Positions 34,010 through 41,876 of a stretch of 64,000 nt of DNA are shown one piece after another. The DNA lies in contig NZ_CP012099.1 of the NCBI RefSeq assembly GCF_001182785.1, positions 1,610,501-1,674,500 of the forward strand, given 5' to 3'. The notes under the pieces are model-generated. The model saw only the letters and a list, made by a program, of their open reading frames with translations. It was not told where the DNA came from and ran no database searches. The number at the start of each line of letters is the position of its first letter. Positions within the stretch are counted from its first letter, which is position 1. Both the position numbers and the translations under genes were made by a program. This stretch comes from Bacillus thuringiensis (GTDB lineage Bacteria; Bacillota; Bacilli; Bacillales; Bacillaceae_G).

Positions 34010-35119
34010 GTGATACAGTCTGTATTACCGGTGCAACAAAGTTTACCTCCGCAAAAAGAAAAAGGGCTAGAAGTACAATCAAAAAATGAAGATTCTTCAT
34101 TCGATCGTACGATGAGAATGGAAAATAAAAAACAGCCACAAACGGAGAAAACGAAACGAGAAGAAGCACCACCAGAAGAGAAAAAAGATTATATTCTTTC
34201 TAAAAAATCGGTAACGAAAGAAGAACCAAATGTAAAGAAAGAAGAAAAAAAAGAGACAGAACAGTTGTTATTAGCTGTATCTGAGCAAATGGTTGCAATT
34301 GAGCAATTACATGTGCAGCCGGAATTGTTATATCAATACATACAAAAAATACAAGAGCTATATAAAGAATATGGCAATATTAAACTTAATGAATTACCTG
34401 CAGCTGAATTACAACAATTACAAGAACTTCTTTCAAATATGAATATCAAAAATGCTATATGTTTAGAAGATACAATGCAAATGGTATTAAACAAAATGAA
34501 GATGCCAGAGCAAACGATGCAAGCATTGAAAGTTGTAGAAACAGAAACTTGTAATATTGCAAAGGAACAAGAAGAGTCTAAAGAGGTAGATCTTCCAAAA
34601 CTTGAGAGCGATGATGCAAAGGTAGAGTTGCCAGAGGTTGATGCATTAAATGATTCGAGCTCTGCAGGTGCAGAGTTATTAAATAAAACGACGAGTACCG
34701 AACAAATAGGGAAATCAAATAGTGGTGCTGAGAAAGTTTCATTACCTGACTTAGGAAAGAAAATGGAAGCGCAAGTAGAAGCGCTGCAAAAATTTGTAGT
34801 GAAACAAGAACGTGTTTTATTCCAGTTAAATCCAGAAAAACTTGGTACATTAACAGTGTTTATGAAAAAACACGGAGATCAAATTGACGTTCACGTAGAA
34901 ATGGAAAAACACGATGCGAAAAAACGTGTTGAAATCATTTTTGATGAATTGAAATTAAAGTTAAAAGAAAAAGAAATCAATATTCAAATTAGCTATTCAG
35001 ATAAAGATGAAAATCGTAAAGAACAGCGAGAACAAGAGCAAAGGCAAAAACAGAAATTAGCAAATACAAATCATGAAAAACAACAATCAACAGAATTTGC
35101 GGGATTATTGGAGGAATAA
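34010..35119 (+). CDS. fliK: Flagellar hook-length control protein FliK
   Basis: The 369-residue protein has a long low-complexity Lys/Glu N-terminal part, and a C-terminal Flg_hook domain (about 275-345) with VLFQLNPEKLGTLTVFMKKHGDQIDVHVEMEKHDAKKRVEI. It measures hook length and switches export to filament substrates. The GTG at 34010, 5 bases after GAGGTGA, is chosen over the ATG at 33992, which overlaps the upstream stop. Confidence 0.85.
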   Translation: MIQSVLPVQQSLPPQKEKGLEVQSKNEDSSFDRTMRMENKKQPQTEKTKREEAPPEEKKDYILSKKSVTKEEPNVKKEEKKETEQLLLAVSEQMVAIEQLHVQPELLYQYIQKIQELYKEYGNIKLNELPAAELQQLQELLSNMNIKNAICLEDTMQMVLNKMKMPEQTMQALKVVETETCNIAKEQEESKEVDLPKLESDDAKVELPEVDALNDSSSAGAELLNKTTSTEQIGKSNSGAEKVSLPDLGKKMEAQVEALQKFVVKQERVLFQLNPEKLGTLTVFMKKHGDQIDVHVEMEKHDAKKRVEIIFDELKLKLKEKEINIQISYSDKDENRKEQREQEQRQKQKLANTNHEKQQSTEFAGLLEE

Positions 35120-35122
35120 AGC

Positions 35123-35695
35123 GTGCCAACAGTTGGGTTAAATACAACGAGTACAAATCATATTCCGTTACAAGCAGGAGCGCAAGCAAAAAACGCATCT
35201 GTTAATGGTGTACAATCGCCAGTGCAACAAACAAACGGATTATCAGCAAGTAATCAAAAAACACCCGGTATTATGGATAAAGATGATTTCCTGAAACTTT
35301 TTTTAGCAAGCTTTCAACATCAAGACCCGTTTAATGCGATGGATATGAACCAAATGATGAATCAAACGGCTCAACTATCGCTTATGGAGCAAGTACAAAA
35401 TATGACGAAAGCAGTAGATAAACTACAATCAACGATGTATACGACAGCTCTTGATGGAGGGATGAAATTTTTAGGAAAGTATGTTAGAGGTATAAACAAT
35501 AAGGGAGAGCAAGTGACTGGTCAAGTGGAAACAGTTCGACTTGCCGAAAATAACGATGTACAACTTATTGTTGATAATCAAGTTGTCTCACTTCGTTTTG
35601 TAGAAAGGGTTTCAGATAAACCGATAGCAGAAGCAAATCCAGAAGATGAGAAGAAAGATGATATAGAAAAAAATGAAGAGGTTAAGCAAAATTAA
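35123..35695 (+). CDS. flgD: Hook scaffold protein FlgD
   Basis: The 190-residue protein has the FlgD core DKDDFLKLFLASFQHQDPFNAMDMNQMMNQTAQLSLMEQVQNM (about 52-95), where LxxQDP is the family signature, then a short Tudor/Ig-like part and an acidic tail. It caps the hook during assembly. A GTG start follows TTGGAGGAATAAAGC. Confidence 0.93.
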   Translation: MPTVGLNTTSTNHIPLQAGAQAKNASVNGVQSPVQQTNGLSASNQKTPGIMDKDDFLKLFLASFQHQDPFNAMDMNQMMNQTAQLSLMEQVQNMTKAVDKLQSTMYTTALDGGMKFLGKYVRGINNKGEQVTGQVETVRLAENNDVQLIVDNQVVSLRFVERVSDKPIAEANPEDEKKDDIEKNEEVKQN

Positions 35696-35716
35696 TAAAA
35701 GGAGTGTATATAGGTT

Positions 35717-37030
35717 ATGATTAAAGCGTTATATACAAGTATTACAGGGATGAATGCAGCACAAAATGCATTAAGTGTTACTTCAAATAATATTGCAAAT
35801 GCACAAACAGTTGGATATAAAAAGCAAAAAGCTATTTTTGATGATCTGCTATATAATAATACGGTTGGTTCACGTGGGGATGGTGCTTATGCTGGTACGA
35901 ATCCAAAGAGTATTGGTAACGGTGTAAAGTTTAGTGGGACATCTACAGATTTTAGTGATGGTTCTATTACTTTAACTAGTGATAAAATGGAGACAGCCAT
36001 AGAGGGAAATGGTTTATTTTTAGTTGGCGATCGTAATAGCGGAAATGTAGAGTATACGAGAAAAGGGTCTTTCGGTGTATCGAAAGATAACTATGTTACA
36101 AATACAAGTGGTCAGTATGTGCTAGGGTATGGTGTGAAAACAGGAACTCAAGAAATAGATTTTTCTTCACGACCAAGTCCAATTCATATTCCAATGGGAT
36201 CAGCTGTTGGTGGGATTCAAACAGATAAAGCAACAATAGGTGGAAACCTTCCTAGAAATCAAAATGCATTATCTCACGAATTCACAGTTTTTGATGAGGA
36301 AGGGAACTCGTTAACGTTACGTGTAAATATTAAACAAAAGACTACAAAAGAGACTGTAGATGGTAAAGAAGTTGAAAAGCCTGTGCCAGGTGAATATACG
36401 TATACAGTTTCTGTAAGAAATGATTCTAAAAACGAAAAAGAGTTTAAGCCGGTTGAAGGCATGACGGGCGAAAAAAATCTTAAATTTGATACATTAGGAA
36501 ATCTAAAGGAGACAGATGAAGCTGTACAAAAAAATCCAGTAACTGGTGAAATTACTAAAGGTGGAACGGTTAAAATTCCTTTTGGTAAGGGACTGACACT
36601 GGACTTAAGTGGTTTAACAAATTATCCGACAGGGAAAACTATTTCTACAACAGAAGTAACGGGGCGTCCAGCTGCAATTGCAAATGACTATTCAATTTCT
36701 GACGGTGGTTTCGTTATGATGAGATATTCGGATGGTAGTATGAAGGTTGTAGGACAACTAGCTGTAGCTACATTCCCTAATTCAGGTGGATTAATGAAAA
36801 CTGGGAATGGCAATTACATTGCCACACCATCAGCAGGGATTCCAGGGATAGGTGTTGCTGGTGAGAATGGTGCAGGTAATGTAAGGGGTTCAGCAAAAGA
36901 AAGTTCAAACGTAGATTTATCTGTAGAATTCGTTGATTTAATGTTATATCAACGTGGATTCCAAGGAAATGCGAAAGTAATTAAAGTGTCAGATGAAGTA
37001 TTAAATGAAGTTGTAAACTTAATTCGATAA
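35717..37030 (+). CDS. flgE: Flagellar hook protein FlgE
   Basis: The 437-residue hook subunit has the N-terminal signature LYTSITGMNAAQNALSVTSNNIANAQTVGYKKQKAIF and the C-terminal ESSNVDLSVEFVDLMLYQRGFQGNAKVIKVSDEVLNEVVNLIR. Central domains (about 140-330) are variable. It is in the fliJ-fliK-flgD-flgE cluster. No fliL follows it, unlike in B. subtilis. Confidence 0.94.
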   Translation: MIKALYTSITGMNAAQNALSVTSNNIANAQTVGYKKQKAIFDDLLYNNTVGSRGDGAYAGTNPKSIGNGVKFSGTSTDFSDGSITLTSDKMETAIEGNGLFLVGDRNSGNVEYTRKGSFGVSKDNYVTNTSGQYVLGYGVKTGTQEIDFSSRPSPIHIPMGSAVGGIQTDKATIGGNLPRNQNALSHEFTVFDEEGNSLTLRVNIKQKTTKETVDGKEVEKPVPGEYTYTVSVRNDSKNEKEFKPVEGMTGEKNLKFDTLGNLKETDEAVQKNPVTGEITKGGTVKIPFGKGLTLDLSGLTNYPTGKTISTTEVTGRPAAIANDYSISDGGFVMMRYSDGSMKVVGQLAVATFPNSGGLMKTGNGNYIATPSAGIPGIGVAGENGAGNVRGSAKESSNVDLSVEFVDLMLYQRGFQGNAKVIKVSDEVLNEVVNLIR

Positions 37031-37078
37031 TATATTATAAAGAAAGATCGTAATGTAGTAGGAAGGGTTTTTATTCGT

Positions 37079-37414
37079 ATGACAAGACAAGAACGAATTT
37101 TACAATTGCCATTTTTCGAGAATAAACGTGAACTTGCTGAGCAAGTGCTAAAAATGGAACGAGAAGAGCATGTATATTTACCAGATCAATTTGAAATTAA
37201 GCAAGTGCCCCCGTATTCATTTGCTGAAAAGAAAGCGATTATTGGTCGTATTCATGAGTTTTATTTCGTCAGTGTTGGCAGTGATGGCGCATGGAAGTAT
37301 CAACTGTTTAAGGACGAGATGAAGTGCCGTGAGTTTTTTGTTACATTATCAGGCATTACAGATCAGCAAATTGCGTTTTGGTTCAACAATATCGAGTTGC
37401 TTAAAGGCGCTTAA
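37079..37414 (+). CDS. Uncharacterised small protein after flgE
   Basis: A 111-residue soluble protein (TRQERILQLPFFENKRELAEQVLKMEREEHVYLP at the start, then REFFVTLSGITDQQIAFWFNNIELLKGA at the end) that I do not recognise. There is no signal or membrane segment. GGAAGGG precedes the ATG, and it is 48 bases after flgE, likely in the same transcript. Confidence 0.65.
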   Translation: MTRQERILQLPFFENKRELAEQVLKMEREEHVYLPDQFEIKQVPPYSFAEKKAIIGRIHEFYFVSVGSDGAWKYQLFKDEMKCREFFVTLSGITDQQIAFWFNNIELLKGA

Positions 37415-37620
37415 AAATGTTTTTAGGCTTAGGTGGCTCGGAGCTGTAAGAAGAGAACTATAGAAATCTACTGGAATGGTTGAACAATAATCTCTTTATA
37501 GCAAGCCAGTACTTTTTTATAGCCTGTGAGTTGTGACAATAGGGAAATGAAATGAGAGTATGCTAGTTTCATTTCATATGTTTGTGATGATAGATTTTTA
37601 TAAAAGGAGAGGTGAGGAGG
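37415..37620. other. Structured non-coding gap
   Basis: The gap contains TACTGG and CCAGTA arms (37469 and 37505 region) followed by a T run, and a perfect hairpin GAAATGAAA (37544-37552) with TTTCATTTC (37567-37575). No gene is credible. It may hold a terminator and a promoter for the next gene. Confidence 0.35.
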
Positions 37621-38106
37621 ATGGCGCAAAATAAGTATCGCGTTACATTCATTTCGCCGAGTGAGGTTGAGCAGCGGACTGTAATGGCGGCGAATAGTTT
37701 GCCAGATTTAATTCGTAAAGTAGAAAGTATTATCGCAGATCCAAACGGTTATTTTGTAAATGATAAAAAAAATAATTGCTATTTTAAAGTGATTAAAGAA
37801 AATGTTACGTTTATTCAATATGAGTTACTATTTTCGGATAAGGAAATTCATATTGAAAAATTAAAACATATAGCACCGGTGGTATTAAAACGATTATTCG
37901 AAAAAATAAATGACCCGGAATTATATGCACTTGCGCTACTTGATGTTGATATAGCAACGAAAGAATATGTGCTAGCAGAAATGAATTCTGAGCTGAGAAT
38001 AAGAGTAGAGACCGAGCTTTCGAAAAAATGGGAAGCAATGCCGACGGAAGTTGTAGGAGCACAAGAAGTGTTATTAGAGGCACTTGCTTCGTTTATACAA
38101 GATTAA
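37621..38106 (+). CDS. Small protein with FliG-C-like C-terminal part
   Basis: A 161-residue protein. Its N-terminal half (KYRVTFISPSEVEQRTVMAANSLPDLIRKVES) is not recognised. The C-terminal half, DPELYALALLDVDIATKEYVLAEMNSELRIRVETELSKKWEAM then VGAQEVLLEAL, aligns by eye with the FliG torque domain (ALKGAD...NMSxRxxExLxxxLE...VExAQxxI). It could act at the rotor or bind MotA. The similarity is visual and unproven. The ATG at 37621 follows GGAGAGG. Confidence 0.65.
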   Translation: MAQNKYRVTFISPSEVEQRTVMAANSLPDLIRKVESIIADPNGYFVNDKKNNCYFKVIKENVTFIQYELLFSDKEIHIEKLKHIAPVVLKRLFEKINDPELYALALLDVDIATKEYVLAEMNSELRIRVETELSKKWEAMPTEVVGAQEVLLEALASFIQD

Positions 38107-38110
38107 TTGT

Positions 38111-38123
38111 TTTTTTTATAAAA
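38111..38123 (+). promoter_or_regulatory. Candidate MogR box upstream of cheV
   Basis: TTTT-TTTAT-AAAA matches TTTT-N5-AAAA with an all-A/T centre. It is 38 bases before a possible -35 element. Confidence 0.35.
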
Positions 38124-38134
38124 TGAATCGTTCG

Positions 38135-38190
38135 ACTATCTATATTTTTTATATAGGTAGTTGACTTTTTCGCTTTTATAAAGCTTAATA
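38135..38190 (+). promoter_or_regulatory. Hairpin and candidate promoter of cheV
   Basis: ACTATCTATAT (38135-38145) and ATATAGGTAGT (38151-38161) form a hairpin, likely a terminator for the upstream gene (TTGACTTTTT follows). TTGACT (38161-38166) and TTAATA (38185-38190), 18 bp apart, could be the cheV promoter. Confidence 0.35.
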
Positions 38191-38230
38191 ATTAGATATA
38201 CGGAATTAATGGAAGGGGAGCGACACCTTT

Positions 38231-39139
38231 ATGTCACAAGCACAAAGTATTTTATTAGAAAGCGGAACAAATGAATTAGAGATTGTTACGTACACTGTTG
38301 GTGAAAACCTATTTAGTATTAATGTAATGAAAGTACGTGAAATCATTAATCCATTCCCTGTTACAACTGTGCCAGAATCTCATCATGCAGTTGAAGGTGT
38401 TGTTCAAGTACGTGGTGAAATTTTACCTGTTATTAACTTAGCGATGGCTCTTAATTTAAAGTCAACAAAGCCACTTGATCAAACGAAATTTATCATCTCA
38501 GAATTAAACCAAATGAAAGTTATTTTCCGCGTTGATGAAGTGCATCGTATTCAACGTATTTCATGGGAACAAATTGATGAACCAGCTTCATTATCTATGG
38601 GACTAGAAGAAACGACATCTGGTATTGTAAAACTAGATGGCAAAATCATCTTACTATTAGATTATGAAAAAATTGTATGTGAAATTAGCGGCACTGGTTA
38701 TGACAATAAATCAATTGCAGGGTTAGAACAAAAAACAGATCGGGCTGAAAAAGTAATTTATATTGCAGAAGATTCAGCGATGCTTCGTCAAATATTAGAA
38801 GAAACATTATCATCAGCTGGATATACGAAAATGAACTTCTTCAGCAATGGTGCAGAAGCGTTAGCGCAAATTGAAAAATTAGCGAAAGAGCAAGGCGAAA
38901 AAATGTTTGAACATATTCACTTGCTAATTACGGATATTGAAATGCCAAAAATGGATGGACATCATTTAACGAAAGTGGTTAAGGATAGTGAAGTAATGAA
39001 TCGTTTACCAGTCATTATTTTCTCTTCATTAATTACAAATGAATTATTCCATAAAGGTGAAGCTGTAGGGGCAAATGCCCAAGTAAGTAAGCCAGATATT
39101 CAAGAGCTAATTGGTTTAGTTGATAAGTTAGTGTTGTAA
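38231..39139 (+). CDS. cheV: Chemotaxis coupling protein CheV (CheW-receiver fusion)
   Basis: The 302-residue protein joins a CheW-like domain (about 15-155, YTVGENLFSINVMKVREIINPFPVTTVPESHHAVEGVVQVRGEILPVINL) to a receiver domain (about 170-300) with phospho-acceptor Asp in LLITDIEMPKMDG and the Lys of QVSKPDIQ. It couples receptors to CheA and is phosphorylated during adaptation. No cheW is seen here, so it may be the main coupling protein of this locus. Intact; AAGGGGAGCGACACCTTT precedes the ATG. Confidence 0.94.
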   Translation: MSQAQSILLESGTNELEIVTYTVGENLFSINVMKVREIINPFPVTTVPESHHAVEGVVQVRGEILPVINLAMALNLKSTKPLDQTKFIISELNQMKVIFRVDEVHRIQRISWEQIDEPASLSMGLEETTSGIVKLDGKIILLLDYEKIVCEISGTGYDNKSIAGLEQKTDRAEKVIYIAEDSAMLRQILEETLSSAGYTKMNFFSNGAEALAQIEKLAKEQGEKMFEHIHLLITDIEMPKMDGHHLTKVVKDSEVMNRLPVIIFSSLITNELFHKGEAVGANAQVSKPDIQELIGLVDKLVL

Positions 39140-39346
39140 GAAAAGCACTTTTTTAGCTGGAATAGAGGAACTAGCTATGTGTGGCAACAGTCAGTGCCTA
39201 ATAGAGAACCATGCGATGTAAGACTAGAGTATGGAGTATTTTAGGTAAATGAGGCGAAAGAGCCGCCGAGATAGTTTTAGAAGAAGCGAGACTTCGGTTG
39301 AGGATTTGAAGATTGGGTTTATAACTCTATTCTGTTAGAGGTGGAA

Positions 39347-39384
39347 GGAATTAGCCATGTGTAAGCATTGGTTAGTTCCTTTTT
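39347..39384 (+). terminator. Rho-independent terminator in the cheV-mogR gap
   Basis: GGAATTAGCCA (39347-39357) pairs along its whole length, with two G-U wobbles, to TGGTTAGTTCC (39369-39379), followed by TTTTT. Confidence 0.8.
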
Positions 39385-39540
39385 AGTATTCTATACTTTA
39401 AATAGGCAGAAAAATGAAAGGTTTCTTGGGTGTTTGTCGCTGTCTGTGTGAATAATCTTCATTTAGAGATTTTCAATTTAAAAATATAACCGAACGTATT
39501 TTGGGGATTATTTTAGTGATATTTCGTGGTAACGCAAATT

Positions 39541-39553
39541 TTTTCGGTGAAAA
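39541..39553 (+). promoter_or_regulatory. Candidate MogR box upstream of mogR
   Basis: TTTT-CGGTG-AAAA; the T and A runs extend symmetrically to six each (39539-39555). This could be an autoregulatory site, though it is 116 bases from the -35 element. Confidence 0.35.
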
Positions 39554-39593
39554 AACATTCAAAATACCATATAATATAATTAAATGTAATTAA

Positions 39594-39609
39594 TATGCAA
39601 TTTTACATA
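39594..39609 (+). promoter_or_regulatory. PlcR box upstream of mogR
   Basis: TATGCAATTTTACATA matches the palindromic PlcR consensus TATGNANNNNTNCATA at every fixed position. The flanking bases A (39593) and T (39610) and the A/T-only centre also fit the stricter form. It is 59 bases before the mogR -35 element. Confidence 0.75.
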
Positions 39610-39668
39610 TTAATAAAAAACATTTTCCAAATTTTTATATTTTCTATACATTTTTGTATGTTTATTAT

Positions 39669-39696
39669 TTGACAGATAATTTCGAACTGTTATAAT
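39669..39696 (+). promoter_or_regulatory. Sigma-A promoter of mogR
   Basis: TTGACA (39669-39674), a 16-bp spacer and TATAAT (39691-39696): both hexamers are consensus. The start codon is about 85 bases downstream. Confidence 0.8.
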
Positions 39697-39781
39697 ATGG
39701 ATATGTAAAAATTGCTATTTTCTTAAAAGACATGGGAGTCAGATGAGAATTGTGAAAGGATGAGGGGGAGTGGCACAGATT

Positions 39782-40729
39782 ATGTATCACCACACAGCAA
39801 TTAATGTATTAGGTCTTTTACAAAACATGTCAAATAATAAAATGAACGATATGCAACTAGAGGTGGAATTTAAAAAAATAGAAAAAGAATTCCAAGTAAA
39901 GTATGAAGAGTTAGTTGATTTACATAATAGAATGGTATTATTTCAAATAGATATAGAAAAAAATGGCGGGATGCGAGCATATGAAAAATCAGCAATTACA
40001 TGGCTGAAGTCTGAACTAGAGCTACTATATGAAGTATATCAATTTTGTCAACGTCACAGTTTAAACATTTTAAATATTTCAAAATACGTAAGTAAAAATG
40101 AACTAAATCTTTTTCCAAAAACAGAAAGTCAATTGCAAAATACGTATTATAAATTGAAAAAACGTGAAATACCGTTTGAAAATATTGAAAAACAAAAACC
40201 AGGACGAAAGCGAAAATATATACCAGTAAAAGAGACAATTGTTGCAAGAAAACAAGAAAACGAGTACGAATTAAAAGAAGAAATCCAGCATAAAGAGGAT
40301 GAAAAAAGTCTTGTAACAGTTATATCTGGTATCGTTGATAACTTTGAAACAATTAATCAATGTAGTGAAAGGAAAGAAGACGAACTACATCAGTTTATGG
40401 AAGGTATTTATAAGCTTTCTAGTATGGCAGCAGGGCGTTCTAGAGAAGCGAAGAATACACGTAGTCTAGAAAGTGAATTGCAGTCGTTACAACTGGAAAA
40501 TGAAAGGCTAAAACGAGAGAAAGAAGAGCTTGTACAAGATATTAAGGGCATGACGCAGCTTTTAATTCATTTCATTACAAGTTCGGATATTGATCAAATA
40601 CGTAAATTACCAACTTTCGTACAAGATTGTAAAATGGAATTACATAAACTAGGTCTATATAATGCACAAGACGGTAAAATGAAAATTATGGTTGACCGTA
40701 GTGGACAAGTTATGACAGTAACACAGTAA
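39782..40729 (+). CDS. mogR: Motility gene repressor MogR
   Basis: The 315-residue protein shows the MogR DNA-binding core: SAITWLKSELELLYEVYQF, then LNLFPKTESQLQNTYYKLKK and KPGRKRKYIP, nearly the same order as Listeria MogR (FPKTPSQLQNTYYKLKK, NKPGRKRK). A long C-terminal coiled coil (ESELQSLQLENERLKREKEELVQDIKGMTQLLIHF) mediates dimerisation. Known MogR represses flagellar genes through TTTT-N5-AAAA sites. The ATG at 39782 follows GAGGGGGAG by 11 bases; a GTG at 39770 would give four more residues. It stands alone between cheV and the flagellins. Confidence 0.93.
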   Translation: MYHHTAINVLGLLQNMSNNKMNDMQLEVEFKKIEKEFQVKYEELVDLHNRMVLFQIDIEKNGGMRAYEKSAITWLKSELELLYEVYQFCQRHSLNILNISKYVSKNELNLFPKTESQLQNTYYKLKKREIPFENIEKQKPGRKRKYIPVKETIVARKQENEYELKEEIQHKEDEKSLVTVISGIVDNFETINQCSERKEDELHQFMEGIYKLSSMAAGRSREAKNTRSLESELQSLQLENERLKREKEELVQDIKGMTQLLIHFITSSDIDQIRKLPTFVQDCKMELHKLGLYNAQDGKMKIMVDRSGQVMTVTQ

Positions 40730-40746
40730 TAAAATTTGGGTACAAA

Positions 40747-40787
40747 ATAAAAGGGAGATACATAGTTTATATGTATTTCCCTTTTGT
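40747..40787. terminator. Terminator after mogR
   Basis: AAAAGGGAGATACATA and TATGTATTTCCCTTTT pair with one wobble, followed by GTTTTG; it may also serve the converging flagellin pseudogene. Confidence 0.9.
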
Positions 40788-40824
40788 TTTGTATGGAATC
40801 GTTCCAAAGATGGAAGATAAATTT

Positions 40825-41624
40825 TTACGATTGTAGTAGTTTAGAAACCATTTGCGGAATTTGGTTCGCTTGTGAAACCATACTAAGTGCAACTTCAGTC
40901 AATATTTGAACTTTAAAAAATCACTCATCTCCTGCGCCATGTCTGCATCTTCAATTCGAGATGCAGTATCTGTTAGTGCCATACTTTGGCTATTTAAGTT
41001 TTCAATATTAAAATGTAAACGATTTATCATTGCACCAAGGTCGGCACGATGAAGTGACACACTTTGGAAAGCCTCTTCAATTTTACGGATTGCCGATCTT
41101 GCTTCTTGTTTTGTTGAAATCTTGATGTCATGTTGTGTAGGGGAAGGGGGAATAGCTTTTGATATATGTACCGTATGACCGATATCGTCTAATGAAACAG
41201 GGCTGTTTTGGTCGCCAAATACGGATAAATCATTAAACTCAGTCGTCGCGCCAATATAGCTAATTTGTTCTGTTAAAGACTGAAACTCTTTATTCAGCGA
41301 ATCACGATTTGCATTTGAATTTGTACCGTTCGCAGATTGAACGGCTAAATCACGCATACGCTGCAAAATATTCGTCACAGTTTGAAGAGCAGCTTTCGCT
41401 GTTCGAAGTATTGATATCGCATCTTCATTATTACGAATTGCTACGCACATACCACTCGCTCTCGCATGCATACGAGTCACAATTGCAATGTTAGCGGGAT
41501 TATCAGAAGCAGTATTTAACTTTTTACCGGTCGCCAAATGCTCCATCGCAACATTCATACGCTTCTCATTCTCATACAACGACTGTCTAGCATTCATACT
41601 TAAAACATTCGTACCAATACGCAT
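40825..41624 (-). pseudogene. Fifth, divergent flagellin gene with a 3' frameshift
   Basis: From ATG 41624 the flagellin D0/D1 N-terminus reads RIGTNVLSMNARQSL, SDNPANIAIVTRMHARASG and LQRMRDLAVQSANGTN. The frame stops at 40899 (241 residues) just after DMAQEMSDFLKFK. In the next frame the expected end continues (ILTEVALSMVSQANQIPQMVSKLLQ) to a stop at 40825. The span is 800 nt; one added base makes 267 codons, so one A is probably lost from TTCAAAATATTG. The protein would lose about 26 residues of the C-terminal D0 helix, needed for export and assembly. The core deviates from the other four copies (e.g. Cys in SGMCVAIRN). Confidence 0.85.
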
Positions 41625-41821
41625 AATAGACACTCCTTATAGATTGATATAATCAATATTCAAAAGCTAATACACGGCTATGAAGAGAAAAAGAGACTTA
41701 TGCTCACTTTATCTTTTTGTTTTCATACACGGAACGAGAATAAAATAGGCCCTGACCGCTACTAAATATGGCTAGAGCTTCTCTTTAAGCTAAAAAAATC
41801 TTTCAATCTATCTATATAGAA

Positions 41822-41856
41822 AAAATAAACCTCTCTGCAAGCAGAGGGGTTTATTC
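41822..41856 (-). terminator. Terminator after flagellin copy 1
   Basis: On the minus strand AATAAACCCCTCTG and CAGAGAGGTTTATT pair around a 4-base loop and are followed by TTTT. Confidence 0.85.
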
Positions 41857-41876
41857 AGGAAACTAACTCAAATGGC

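Larger units (their letters stand above)
39140..39593 (+). other. Long structured non-coding segment after cheV
   Basis: No gene is credible in this stretch. It is less AT-rich in 39150-39385 than the flanks and contains several stems. GGCA(ACAGTCAG)TGCC-like pairing occurs near 39183-39198, and the segment ends in the terminator at 39347-39384. Related phrases (CTAGCTATGTGTGG near 39172 and TTAGCCATGTGTAA near 39351) suggest internal duplication. A small RNA or a cheV 3' untranslated region is possible. Confidence 0.35.

Noticed and set aside
39652..39662. ATACATTTTTGTAT palindrome as an operator before mogR
   Set aside because: It fits no known consensus and such A/T palindromes are frequent in this DNA.
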